A DNA stretch of 36,132 nt from JAVBPP01 sp031549535 (GCA_031549535.1 JAVBPP010000120.1:1-36132), one strand, 5' to 3'; shown: positions 24,424-32,135, numbered from the stretch's first letter. Made by a program: numbers and translations. Notes: generated by a model not told the origin, from the letters alone.

Positions 24424-25137
24424 TTAAATTAGGCCTGTGGTTTTCATCCAAGCAACAAATTCTTCAACCTGCTCACGCAGCTCCAACTGTGTGCTTTCCT
24501 CGTGATTCATATAGAAAACAACGCCTGTGCTCTCATCGCGAACCCCGCGCAGCTTTTTCCGCAGTTCTACGGCGCTTTTCTTTGTACCCGGCAGCTCATC
24601 CAAATCATTTTCGCCGTAAAGTTCATGGAGCGCGGAACGGTCTGAAATATCCATGAACTCAGCATATACCGGCTCTTTCGCTCCCTGGATGCTCAAATCA
24701 AATATCCACGTTGCACTTTCGGCTTCACCTCCCGGTAGCTCCACCGTTTTTTCCGTAACTTCGCTGGAAAGGCCCCGTTCCTCAAGAGCCGCCTGTATTA
24801 TCGCCAGGGCACTCTCCTCATTGGTTTGGTGAAAAAAGTCAAAGCCATTGCCAAGCGGAACAAGGGCAGCCCCTTGTCTGCGCAAAGCAAGGCTCGTGAC
24901 GGCCGGTTCACTCCAGTCAGACGAAACGGAGGATTTAAAAATTGGGGCGAGATTCATTTTTCTGCCCTGCGCCTGCTGGCAGCCGGAGAGCTGTGAGGCA
25001 GCCAGAGCACATAGCGCCAACGCTGCGGCCGAATGCCTCCAGCGTTTGGGCCTGTTCGCCAGCAGCAGGCGATCTCGGTCAACCTGCTCTTGATCGGGGT
25101 AATGGACGCAATAGCGTTTCAGCGGTTCCAAAGTCAT
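24424..25137 (-). CDS. membrane-anchored protein of unknown function, last gene of the BlaI-M56-radical SAM operon
   Basis: A 237-residue protein. The first 33 residues are hydrophilic and basic at the end (NRPKRWR), followed by a hydrophobic segment at about 35-52 ending LSGC (Cys53), so it is a type-II membrane protein or an unusual lipoprotein with a long leader. The rest is acidic and soluble, outside the cell: a domain with TNEESALAIIQAALEERGLS, then SATWIFDLSIQG and a C-terminal helix REQVEEFVAWMKTTG. No family is recognised. It starts 9 bp after the radical SAM gene, so it is a likely partner or substrate of that system. GAGGAATT precedes the ATG. Confidence 0.7.
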   Translation of the reverse strand: MTLEPLKRYCVHYPDQEQVDRDRLLLANRPKRWRHSAAALALCALAASQLSGCQQAQGRKMNLAPIFKSSVSSDWSEPAVTSLALRRQGAALVPLGNGFDFFHQTNEESALAIIQAALEERGLSSEVTEKTVELPGGEAESATWIFDLSIQGAKEPVYAEFMDISDRSALHELYGENDLDELPGTKKSAVELRKKLRGVRDESTGVVFYMNHEESTQLELREQVEEFVAWMKTTGLI

Positions 25138-25146
25138 CTGAATTCC

Positions 25147-26265
25147 TCATTTCGTTTTGGTATGGTCATCCAGCAGTGACACCAGCGCGTAATGCTCGTT
25201 GTAATGCTTTTGAATAAACATGCCATTTCGTTCCCGGTAAAGTTTAGCCGCTATACGGTCGGCTATCGGAATTAGCAGCCGCTCGTTGGCGCAGAGCAAC
25301 GCAGAGGGTTCGTGTAACGCCCCGGTTGTGCACTTATTGACGCAGGCGCAGCTATGCAGGCAGCGTTCTCGAAGTGCGCAACCTTGGCACGGTGCATACT
25401 CCGCCCGGCTCTCCTGATAAATCGCTTTTCGCCTTTCTTCGTCAATACCACAGGAAACATCGCCGATGCGGTAGCGTTCGTCGCCCACAAACTGCACACA
25501 GGGGTACAAACCTCCTGCGGGTGAAACAGATATCTGCTCATACCCTAATTTGCAGCGTTCACGGCCATACTCCCTGCGGTGGATATGGCTGTTCATCTTA
25601 CTGTCAAATAGATTGAGAAAAAACTTTCGTTCCCGCACGGTCTGCTCATAGTAAAATTTTGCTAGTTTTTGGTATTGTCCACCCAACTTTTGTAAATCCT
25701 GTTCCGTCCAATCGGCGCCGTAGTCCAACGAGCAGATAATATTGACAAAACCCATGGAATAAATTGCCTTTACTCCATCGCAAACCTCACCTGCGGTATT
25801 GGGTGCAATGGTCATCATCGCGGCAGCATAGCGGTTGCGTGCTAACAGTTTGGGGATAATCGGCTTCAAGCGGTCAAAACTGCCCTGCCCATCCGAGGCC
25901 TTTCGATTTTTGTCATGTGCCGTCCGGGTTCCGTCAATGGAAAGGGAAAGCAAAATACCCTCGCGTTTTGCATAGTCCAAAAAAGCGTCATCCAGTAAAA
26001 GACCGTTGGTGGTCAGCTTAAAAAACACTTTTTGCGCTGTAGTCCGCTTCTCTCTCCCATAGCGAACGATTTCGTAAATCAGTGATTTGCACAGAAGCGG
26101 TTCCCCGCCGTAAAAACCAATTCCAACGACCTTCTCACCGCCGGAGAGCGCGAGATCGATTGCTCGGCATGCAGTCGCCCCGCTCATATAGCCAGGACCC
26201 TGCGCAAGGCGGCAATATTCGCAGGCAAGGTTGCACGCATCTGTCAGATGAAGCGTATATTGCAT
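25147..26265 (-). CDS. radical SAM/SPASM protein (peptide or protein maturase type)
   Basis: A 372-residue enzyme. The radical SAM cluster motif is CNLACEYC (Cys11, Cys15, Cys18); FYGGEPLL follows, then LTTNGLLLDD, LSLSIDG. The C-terminal SPASM region has CKLGYEQISVSPAGGLYPCV, then CQGCALRERCLHSCACVNKC, giving enough Cys to hold auxiliary Fe-S clusters. This is the build of anaerobic sulfatase maturases and RiPP maturases. No sulfatase or obvious Cys-rich precursor peptide gene is next to it; the protein encoded 9 bp downstream is the best candidate partner. It starts 10 bp after the M56 peptidase gene, with AGGTGA seven bases upstream. Confidence 0.88.
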   Translation of the reverse strand: MQYTLHLTDACNLACEYCRLAQGPGYMSGATACRAIDLALSGGEKVVGIGFYGGEPLLCKSLIYEIVRYGREKRTTAQKVFFKLTTNGLLLDDAFLDYAKREGILLSLSIDGTRTAHDKNRKASDGQGSFDRLKPIIPKLLARNRYAAAMMTIAPNTAGEVCDGVKAIYSMGFVNIICSLDYGADWTEQDLQKLGGQYQKLAKFYYEQTVRERKFFLNLFDSKMNSHIHRREYGRERCKLGYEQISVSPAGGLYPCVQFVGDERYRIGDVSCGIDEERRKAIYQESRAEYAPCQGCALRERCLHSCACVNKCTTGALHEPSALLCANERLLIPIADRIAAKLYRERNGMFIQKHYNEHYALVSLLDDHTKTK

Positions 26266-26275
26266 TCCGGTTCAC

Positions 26276-27208
26276 CTACCCCACGGCATTTGTTACTATG
26301 ACGAAAGCGATGGCGGCCACCAACGCCGCCAGGCAAAGAGTGGAAAAAACAGTTAGCTTGCGATAAGAAAAAACAGTTTCCAGCCGCAGCCTTGTTTTTG
26401 CCCCGCCGAATGTGGCCGCAAACCAAGCCTTTCCCTGCGCGGCGGCCAAAACAGCCCGGGCATAGTCTTTCCTCTGTTCCTCATCTATATGCTGAACCAC
26501 CTTTGCATCGCAGGCTAACTCCATGTCTGCAAAAAACGCCTGTAGAAACACCCACGCCAGCGGGTTGAACCAATGCACACAGGCTGTAACCACGGCAACT
26601 ACACGAAGGAGATTGTCCCGCCGGGCGATATGCACTTGCTCATGCATGTTAATATAATGCACATCCCCCTCAACAAGCGCGGCGGGAAGAATAATCCTCG
26701 GCCGAAGCACGCCGTAAACAGCAGGGACAGTAACACGTTCTGACTTGTATAGATTTCCCTCTATGTGTTCTGCCGCCTTCAGTTCCGCCTTGGTGAACGC
26801 GTATGACAGCGCCATGAAAAGCAGTGCAGCCATCATAACAACAACCCAGATAAACGAGGCCGTTCGATACACCGTCTCCAGCAAATCTGTTTTGTACTCT
26901 ATCGGAAAATACCGTTCTGCATTCATCAACATGTTTGACATCGAAAATTGAGAATCCTGCGACCCGCCCGGGATTGGCTGCAAAACGATGACTGTTTTTG
27001 TTGTATAGCGGGAGAGGATGTTGAGCACGCTGTATGCGCTGGCCGGACCGAACGGAATCCAAAGCCGGAACAGAGGTAAAAGCCAGAGCAAATACACCAC
27101 AAAACGCGGCAAAAGCCTGATTTTACGTAAAATCAGCACCAATATCCCCGCCATACTGCCGACAATGCTAATGTTGAGCACCCAATAAAAAATTTCAGAA
27201 AGCATCAT
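26276..27208 (-). CDS. M56 (BlaR1/MecR1-like) membrane metallopeptidase without sensor domain
   Basis: About 310 residues. Membrane segments at about 6-25, 34-55, 107-127 and a C-terminal one (LAALVAAIAFVIV). The zinc motif HEQVH sits in INMHEQVHIARRDNLLRVVA with the downstream AFFADMELACDAKVV giving the third ligand (Glu), as in the M56 family. The C-terminal penicillin-binding sensor domain of BlaR1 is absent, so it responds to something else. The start is taken at ATG 27208, which overlaps the BlaI stop as TAATG; ATG 27217 is also possible. In such pairs the peptidase inactivates the BlaI-type repressor. Confidence 0.88.
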   Translation of the reverse strand: MMLSEIFYWVLNISIVGSMAGILVLILRKIRLLPRFVVYLLWLLPLFRLWIPFGPASAYSVLNILSRYTTKTVIVLQPIPGGSQDSQFSMSNMLMNAERYFPIEYKTDLLETVYRTASFIWVVVMMAALLFMALSYAFTKAELKAAEHIEGNLYKSERVTVPAVYGVLRPRIILPAALVEGDVHYINMHEQVHIARRDNLLRVVAVVTACVHWFNPLAWVFLQAFFADMELACDAKVVQHIDEEQRKDYARAVLAAAQGKAWFAATFGGAKTRLRLETVFSYRKLTVFSTLCLAALVAAIAFVIVTNAVG

Positions 27209-27558
27209 TACTTCCATCTCTCAATCATTTTTGATAGCTCCGCCGCTTCCTCGTCAGAAAGATTTTCTTCTACAAAAGCCGCAAAAAAGGCCTTTTTTGA
27301 GCCGCCGTATAGGCGATCAATCAAGTTTTTTGTTTCGTTTTTTTGTATCTCTTCCTTTTTTACAAGTGATGTGCAGGTGAAATTCGGTTCAGTGCGCACG
27401 AGCGCCCCCTTTTCAACCAGCTTTTTTAATATGGTGTAGCTTGTATTCTTGTTCCAGCCAATTTGTTCCGCCGCCAGCAAGGCGATTTCCCTCGCACTAA
27501 TCGGTTCGTGGTTCCACACAAACTCCATCAGTTTCAGCTCTGAATCAAATAGTTTCAT
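27208..27558 (-). CDS. BlaI/MecI-type repressor
   Basis: A 116-residue winged-helix protein: SELKLMEFVWNHEPISAREI, NKNTSYTILKKLVEKGALVR and C-terminal dimer helices FFAAFVEENLSDEEAAELSK. This is the full length of the family. The promoter region upstream contains dyads GACTAT-TGTG-ATAGTC and GACTAT-TGCA-GTAGTT, which probably are its operators. It is first in an operon with the M56 peptidase, a radical SAM enzyme and an anchored protein. Confidence 0.92.
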   Translation of the reverse strand: MKLFDSELKLMEFVWNHEPISAREIALLAAEQIGWNKNTSYTILKKLVEKGALVRTEPNFTCTSLVKKEEIQKNETKNLIDRLYGGSKKAFFAAFVEENLSDEEAAELSKMIERWK

Positions 27559-27574
27559 ATTCGTTTCGCACCCC

Positions 27575-27626
27575 AGACTATTGCAGTAGTTTTTATTAGA
27601 CTATCACAATAGTCTGATGTTGTCAA
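27575..27626 (-). promoter_or_regulatory. promoter and twin operator of the BlaI operon
   Basis: Minus strand TTGACA (27626-27621), 17-bp spacer, TAGTCT (27603-27598). Operator 1 (27598-27615, AGACTAT-CACA-ATAGTCT on the plus strand, a perfect 7-4-7 dyad) covers the -10; operator 2 (27575-27592, AGACTAT-TGCA-GTAGTTT) follows 5 bp later. The spacing of two BlaI/MecI boxes at the start site is typical of autorepression. Confidence 0.85.
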
Positions 27627-27630
27627 GATA

Positions 27631-27660
27631 AAAGCCCAATTGCGCAAGCAATTGGGCTTT
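27631..27660 (-). terminator. terminator of the tagged-protein gene cluster
   Basis: A perfect 13-bp stem (AAAGCCCAATTGC 27631-27643 with GCAATTGGGCTTT 27648-27660) around GCAA. On the minus strand it ends in TTTTATCTT. It lies after the last gene fragment of the upstream cluster and just before the BlaI promoter. Confidence 0.8.
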
Positions 27661-27667
27661 TGTGGGG

Positions 27668-27742
27668 TTATACCAATATCCAAGCCATACAGCAAAGCTT
27701 TTCCTTGATTTTTTTATGACGCTTTCTAATGGAGATTGGGAT
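27668..27742 (+). repeat. M1 palindromic repeat, copy 4
   Basis: TTATACCAATATCC, AAGCCATACAGCAAAGCTTTT, CCTTGATTTTTTTATGACGC and TTTCTAATGGAGATTGG. It matches the 18241 copy with the left inner arm missing. Its right end cuts the tagged gene fragment at 27726-27841, which runs straight into it. Confidence 0.85.
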
Positions 27743-27841
27743 CACTCATATGTCCCATCATATTCAAAATCTCCGGTTTATTTTTCGGGGAATACCCTCC
27801 CGGGCGGGGTTGATTTTCTGAACAGGCTCACTCATTTTCAT
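27726..27841 (-). pseudogene. truncated, frameshifted fifth copy of the N-terminal GYSPK tag
   Basis: Reads MKMSEPVQKINPA from ATG 27841 (AAGGAAGGTC upstream, overlapping the end of the previous gene), then a one-base deletion in a C-run (CCC for CCCC, compare the gene at 27828-29000) shifts the frame. In the restored frame it continues GGYSPKNKPEILNMMGHMSD, and then enters the M1 repeat, where a TAG stops it at 27726-27728. So this was the start of another tagged gene, now cut off by the repeat and the frameshift. Confidence 0.75.
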
Positions 27842-29000
27842 GACCTTCCTTTCGAAAGTCTGCTAATAATGCTGTAATCGTATCCGCAATCACAAAGTCA
27901 AGCTGCCTGCATTGGCTGAGCAAATCGGCAATTTGCCTGCGCGCCGCCTTGGTCTTTTTTTGTTTCCAGATGGCGTAGACGCTCCACATTGTATCATGGA
28001 TTTCTCTGCCCGCTTCAATCGCCGCAGTCAGCTTGTCTGTTTCCAGCTGCTCAGCGGCTCGGGTCAGTGCGGCCGCAAGGTAGCAGCGGCGTTCCGCCAA
28101 ATCCCAAATTTCCGGGTAGACATGCGGTTTGTCTGCGCCGCAAAAGGTTGCGCGGAATCTGTCCGGATTGGAATCCAGGCGCAGCATGTCCGCGCCCCTG
28201 GCCAACGCTTTGAGCAACAAAGGCCTTACATCCTCGGGCGGCAGAAACGGCGTTCTGACCAGCGCCGCCGCAATGATGTGTTCCGTCCAATCGGTAACAC
28301 GCTTGCACTTGGCGGGGGAAAATCCGGTATTCTTTTTGTCCCGATCCCCGGCTGTAAACGTCCAGGCCAGCAGCGTTTCGCCGCTGCATTCATAGCCTGT
28401 CGCCAAAAGAATGCGGTCGCCCGGTTCCCCCGAAAACAGCAGCACCGGGAAGCCGCCCGCAATGTTACACAGAACCAAGTCTGCAAGGGCTTGGGGACTG
28501 TCCCACCCGGCCGTTACGCCCTTTGCCGGATAGTTGGAATAAAGCTCGGCCTTAATGCCCGAGATGGCAAGGCAGTCGAGAATCGGACTTGCGTCTTTTT
28601 CGCCTAGATAGCCTTCTTCCCATGTATCTGCCGGCTCGGAGCCCTGCGGCAGTTCATCCGTAAAAAAGTCCAGCACATCATGCCAAAAGAGAAAGCCCTC
28701 GCCGGAAACCATCAAGTGACGATAGTAGTCATTATCGTTACGCCAAGTCGTATTATGCGCGTTCATAAGGCTTGTGTCGTGCGGTGCGCCCATGAGCACC
28801 GCCAGTGCTGTTGCGGCCGAGGCAAAGGCGCGGGAGTGCGGGCCGAAATTGGGCCCTTCTTGGCGAATTGCACCGCTAAATGGAATTTTAGCGGATTCCG
28901 GTAACTGCGTTGTCGCTTCCGCCATTTTTAAAATATCCGGCTTATTTTTCGGGGAATACCCTCCCGGGGCGGGATCTATTCTTTTCACAGCTTTGCTCAT
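27828..29000 (-). CDS. tagged C39/BtrH-like protein lacking the Cys nucleophile
   Basis: A 390-residue soluble protein. Residues 1-28 are the tag (MSKAVKRIDPAPGGYSPKNK then PDILKMAEA). The region from about 50 to 230 aligns in layout with the two neighbouring C39-like proteins: SAATALAVLMGAPHD (where the others have CGCVTALLQAIG), then GGFPVLLFSGEPGDRILLAT and GYECSG. The Cys position is Ala/Ser (60-61), so it cannot be a Cys peptidase; it may bind a ligand or a partner. The C-terminal 150 residues are helical. ATG 29000 has GGGGGAG six bases upstream, two bases from the previous stop. It is cotranscribed with the gene at 29003-30205. Confidence 0.72.
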   Translation of the reverse strand: MSKAVKRIDPAPGGYSPKNKPDILKMAEATTQLPESAKIPFSGAIRQEGPNFGPHSRAFASAATALAVLMGAPHDTSLMNAHNTTWRNDNDYYRHLMVSGEGFLFWHDVLDFFTDELPQGSEPADTWEEGYLGEKDASPILDCLAISGIKAELYSNYPAKGVTAGWDSPQALADLVLCNIAGGFPVLLFSGEPGDRILLATGYECSGETLLAWTFTAGDRDKKNTGFSPAKCKRVTDWTEHIIAAALVRTPFLPPEDVRPLLLKALARGADMLRLDSNPDRFRATFCGADKPHVYPEIWDLAERRCYLAAALTRAAEQLETDKLTAAIEAGREIHDTMWSVYAIWKQKKTKAARRQIADLLSQCRQLDFVIADTITALLADFRKEGHENE

Positions 29001-29002
29001 GT

Positions 29003-30205
29003 CTATCTCCCCCAATTTGCGAGAATATCGCGCGCGAGCTCTCGCACTTTTCGTTCCAGCTCCTTATTTTCTTTCAAGGCCGCCGCCAGTTCTTGCCGTT
29101 TTTGCCTGTTGTGGAATGTGCCGCTCGTGAAGTTTGATTGGTCGTTGAACACCGGGGTTGTTTCTTCATACGGGACAGCTTGCAGCATATTTTCTAACAT
29201 CTTTTTATAAATTTCCGCCGCCCGGAGCAGCTTTGTGTTGTTTGCGCCGTTCAGCAAATCGGCACTTGCGGCGAGATAGCGATACGCCGCGCGGCGGGCG
29301 TCTTGCATAGAACCGAGATGATAATGGTCGTTGCCGCAGCGTTCTTGATACGCTGTATCTCCCAGCTCAAACCCGGAAATCAACACATCGTAAGCATCAA
29401 ATCCAAATTTGTGGCCATGCTGGCGTGGCGGCTGCTCAAACATGTTGATGCACATTTCGAGCGAGGTTTTCAGCGCCTGTTTGCGCGAAATGGTTTTACA
29501 TGTTTTATCGTAAAATCTTGTCAGCGCCCCGGGAGCCCAACCCGGAAACTCGCTCAAATAAAAGTACTTGTTCGGGGTGTAAATCTCGTTTTCCGGCACG
29601 GCCGTCGATTGATTCTCTATCATTTTGGCAGACGCGGAATTATTTTGGCAATCAAAATAGGTACGTCCAAAAAATTTCGTTTCACCGTTTTCCGCCGCAT
29701 ATCCGCAGGCGATCGTCCATTCCGGTGCCCATCTGCCCCCAACCAGCAAAACGGGAACCCCGCCGTCGATACTTTTCTGCGCGCGCTCCCAGACCTTCTT
29801 TTCATTTTTGAGGGTATACACGGCCAAACCCAGGGCATCCCCAACATTTTTTTCGCATAGCATGCCGTTTTGCGGCATCTGGCTGCTGGGATCCCAGTTT
29901 TCGAGCATAATTGCCTGATAGCAAACGCCGGAAAGGCCCATCACCTCTTCATAGGAGACGGGAATGCCAATCGCCTGCAAAAGCGCGGTCACACAGCCGC
30001 AATAGCTGTTATCCTTCCACTCACCCCATTTCAACAGGGGGACGCCGTCAATAAAGTTGCCGCCGTTTGCGGTTTTCACTTCATAAGGCTGATGTGCGGC
30101 ACCGTTTTGGGCGTGTTTTTCCACCAGGCTGAGGAGCTCCGGCTTCTCTTTGGGGGAATAGCCTTCCGGTCTTGTTTGGTCTTGCCTTTTCACGGGTTTG
30201 TTCAT
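29003..30205 (-). CDS. tagged C39-like / BtrH N-terminal-like protein
   Basis: A 400-residue soluble protein. Residues 1-28 carry the tag (MNKPVKRQDQTRPEGYSPKE then KPELLSLVE). About 60-185 looks like a papain/C39-type fold: NSYCGCVTALLQAIGIPVSY with Cys69 or Cys71 as candidate nucleophile, EEVMGLSG, then SIDGGVPVLLVGGRWAPEWT and IACGYAAENG. Where classical C39 peptidases have a His after the central strand, this protein has ACGY, so peptidase activity is doubtful; BtrH-type acyl transfer or ligand binding fits as well. The C-terminal half is helical and ends in a coiled-coil-like KENKELERKVRELARD. GAGG lies eight bases before ATG 30205. Family assignment is by pattern only. Confidence 0.7.
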   Translation of the reverse strand: MNKPVKRQDQTRPEGYSPKEKPELLSLVEKHAQNGAAHQPYEVKTANGGNFIDGVPLLKWGEWKDNSYCGCVTALLQAIGIPVSYEEVMGLSGVCYQAIMLENWDPSSQMPQNGMLCEKNVGDALGLAVYTLKNEKKVWERAQKSIDGGVPVLLVGGRWAPEWTIACGYAAENGETKFFGRTYFDCQNNSASAKMIENQSTAVPENEIYTPNKYFYLSEFPGWAPGALTRFYDKTCKTISRKQALKTSLEMCINMFEQPPRQHGHKFGFDAYDVLISGFELGDTAYQERCGNDHYHLGSMQDARRAAYRYLAASADLLNGANNTKLLRAAEIYKKMLENMLQAVPYEETTPVFNDQSNFTSGTFHNRQKRQELAAALKENKELERKVRELARDILANWGR

Positions 30206-30228
30206 TTACGTTGCCTCACTTTCTATAT

Positions 30229-30335
30229 ATAATACCAATCACCATTGAGAATACTTCCTGCAAAATTCGGCAAGAGCGCATACATGAAACGCTCGTTACC
30301 GAATTTTGCAAGTATTCTAAAAGGTGCTTGGTATA
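30229..30335 (+). repeat. M1-type palindromic repeat, variant copy
   Basis: Ends ATAATACCAATCACC and GGTGCTTGGTATA; inner arms GAATACTTCCTGCAAAATTCGG and CCGAATTTTGCAAGTATTC pair almost completely around GCGCATACATGAAACGC. Same ends as M1, but a different interior. It lies between two tagged genes. Confidence 0.75.
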
Positions 30336-30377
30336 AGTCCACCAACAAAACCCTGCCAAATCATTGGCGGACTAATA
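30336..30377 (+). repeat. short inverted repeat with M1-like end
   Basis: AGTCCACCAA / TTGGCGGACT (one mismatch) around CAAAACCCTGCCAAATCA, ending TAATA. The end TTGGCGGACTAATA is nearly the same as the right end of repeat copy 1 (TTGGTGGACTAATA). The last codons of the gene at 30361-31719 (LLVRQ and stop) are written by this end. Confidence 0.6.
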
Positions 30378-31719
30378 GGCAATCAAAAATTTCTTGATCC
30401 AACTGTTTTAGTTTTTTCACATACTCCGCAACCTTTTCCCGTATCGCGGGGTTACGCATCATCGAAAAATCAGTGAACGCGGAGCGAATACACTTGTTGA
30501 TATGCAGTGTGCTTTGCGCGTTCCCGGGAAAGTTTTTGCCAAAGCGCTTGAGTTTTGCAATAAGTGCTCTGTCTACTGCACCGGGGTAATTCTTCTCAAG
30601 TCTTTGCAAATATTCACGCAAGTGAGCACGGTAATAATCCAACAATAGCAGCCCGCAGGGCTTCAGCAGGCAGTCCCGGAAGTTCATATCACAGCCCTCC
30701 TGCCACCAGCTGTCATCGTACAGCCAGTGAATCATGTCGTCATAGGCGGCGAAATTATGATATATCATTTGTCCGCCGGCAAATTCCGTCTTTTTCTCCT
30801 TAAAAATTTTGGCATTCTCCCGGATGTATTGATATGCTTTTTCCCCACGCAAGCGTTCGCTGATTTTATCACCGACGAGCAAAATTCCGCAGCATTTTTC
30901 ATACCAATTCTCCGTCTGATAATACCGTTCGCTATCATAGCCCTCCGGCGTACCCTGCGGCGCCCAATAGGCACGTAAATACAGGCCGTTTCCATCGTTG
31001 TAATAGCCCGTAATCAGGCAGCTGTAATTTAGTTCTGTGAAACCGAACGCAAGCACTGGACGCCCTTTGTCAATGGATTCCTTGATTTTATCGACAAAGA
31101 ATTCCTTTGTATAGTTACGCGGAGCAATCGTCATGGCCGGCTGCCCGTTGACCGATTCCGTGTTGTCGTTCGAAGCATGCGGCTCTATCTGGACATGGGG
31201 CTCATACATCCATTCACTTTCATAGCCCAAAGCAGTGAAACTGCGCTGCAAAATTTCTGGAATAGTGCTGATTTCATCGCAGCAGACACCGCTTTTCCAC
31301 GGAAAGCACAGCGCCGCACCGCTCAGAGAAAACAACTCGTCCGCCTCAATGGGGTCGTTGCGGTACTCCATAAGGCGCATAACGCAGCCGATGTAGCAAA
31401 CGGCCGATGGGTTGCCGTAGCTCATGTGCGGGATGCCCTGCAATACATTTTCGGTCAATGCCTTTGATTGTGTTTGGCTCTGGGCCATTCTCAAAATTTC
31501 CGGTTTCTCCTTGGGGAAATAGCCTTCCGGATTCGTTTCGTCTGGCTCAACGGGCAAATACAGTGCCATGTATTGTACCCCGCCCTCCCAATACAGTTCC
31601 TCCAAGCAGGGAGTTTCCTCATTGGAATATAACGAGTAGCAGTCGTCCGGCGCGGTGCAGCCCAGCTTGTTTTTAATATGATTTTCAAATGTCCATTTCA
31701 AAATCACACCCCACCCCAA
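30361..31719 (-). CDS. fusion of a GyrI-like domain tail with a tagged C39-like protein
   Basis: The 452-codon read has two parts. Residues 1-56 (WTFENHIKNKLGCTAPDDCY, PCLEELYWEGGVQYMALYLP) look like the C-terminal half of an AraC-effector-binding (GyrI-like) domain whose first half is in the next ORF upstream in another frame. Residues 56-85 are the tag (ETNPEGYFPKEKPEILRMAQ). About 100-270 is a C39-like domain: AVCYIGCVMRLMEYRNDPIE with Cys108/Cys112, DELFSLSG, SIDKGRPVLAFGFTELNYSC and LITGYYNDGNG. The frame is open upstream of the first Met to about 31776 (RYAKLLISNPFTGDF), which shows that translation once came from the upstream ORF. As it stands, expression would need an internal start. 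Confidence 0.7.
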   Translation of the reverse strand: MGWGVILKWTFENHIKNKLGCTAPDDCYSLYSNEETPCLEELYWEGGVQYMALYLPVEPDETNPEGYFPKEKPEILRMAQSQTQSKALTENVLQGIPHMSYGNPSAVCYIGCVMRLMEYRNDPIEADELFSLSGAALCFPWKSGVCCDEISTIPEILQRSFTALGYESEWMYEPHVQIEPHASNDNTESVNGQPAMTIAPRNYTKEFFVDKIKESIDKGRPVLAFGFTELNYSCLITGYYNDGNGLYLRAYWAPQGTPEGYDSERYYQTENWYEKCCGILLVGDKISERLRGEKAYQYIRENAKIFKEKKTEFAGGQMIYHNFAAYDDMIHWLYDDSWWQEGCDMNFRDCLLKPCGLLLLDYYRAHLREYLQRLEKNYPGAVDRALIAKLKRFGKNFPGNAQSTLHINKCIRSAFTDFSMMRNPAIREKVAEYVKKLKQLDQEIFDCLLVRQ

Positions 31720-31748
31720 GGGGAAATCGCCTGTGAACGGGTTGGAAA

Positions 31749-32135
31749 TCAGAAGTTTTGCGTATCTCCCTCGGAATCACCTTTGACGGACTCCGGAACA
31801 GAATAATATACGTGATAAATTCTGCATTTTCTCGGAATCTCCCGCCCCTTGTGGCAGTCGAACCCGAAGCCCCTTACGCCGTTTTCTCCAACCGTTAGCC
31901 CCTTATTTTTCAGCCAGTTCTCTACAAACTGAATGGCGGTTTGCTCCGGTTCGCGGCTTGTCACCTCATAGGACGCCACCCGCATCACCGGCAGGGATAC
32001 AAGCTCCACTGTTCCAAATTCCATTCCTTTAATCGGCTCCTCTTGTAACGCTTCCGCCATTTTAATAATTTCCGGCTTTTTCTTCGGACTATAACTTCCC
32101 GGGTTTTTTCCAATCTTATTAAGGGGTTTCCACAT
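31749..32135 (-). pseudogene. tagged GyrI-like (effector-binding) domain, broken by a frameshift
   Basis: ATG 32135 opens MWKPLNKIGKNPGSYSPKKK then PEIIKMAEALQEE (the tag), followed by the first half of a GyrI-like domain (GTVELVSLPVMRVASYEVTS, EQTAIQFVENWLKNKG, RIYHVYYSVPESVKGDSE) and a premature stop at 31749. The second half of the same domain continues in the next frame from about 31776 to 31555, so a small deletion with frameshift lies at about 31761-31776. The original product was tag - GyrI-like domain, fused or adjacent to tag - C39-like domain. The original Shine-Dalgarno GAAGGAGGGCG is now 103 bp away because the repeat M2b sits between it and the ATG. Confidence 0.75.

Noticed and set aside
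31719..31776. Programmed ribosomal frameshift joining the two GyrI-like halves
   Set aside because: No slippery heptamer or downstream structure is evident and several residues of the domain seem missing at the joint, so a plain deletion is more likely.
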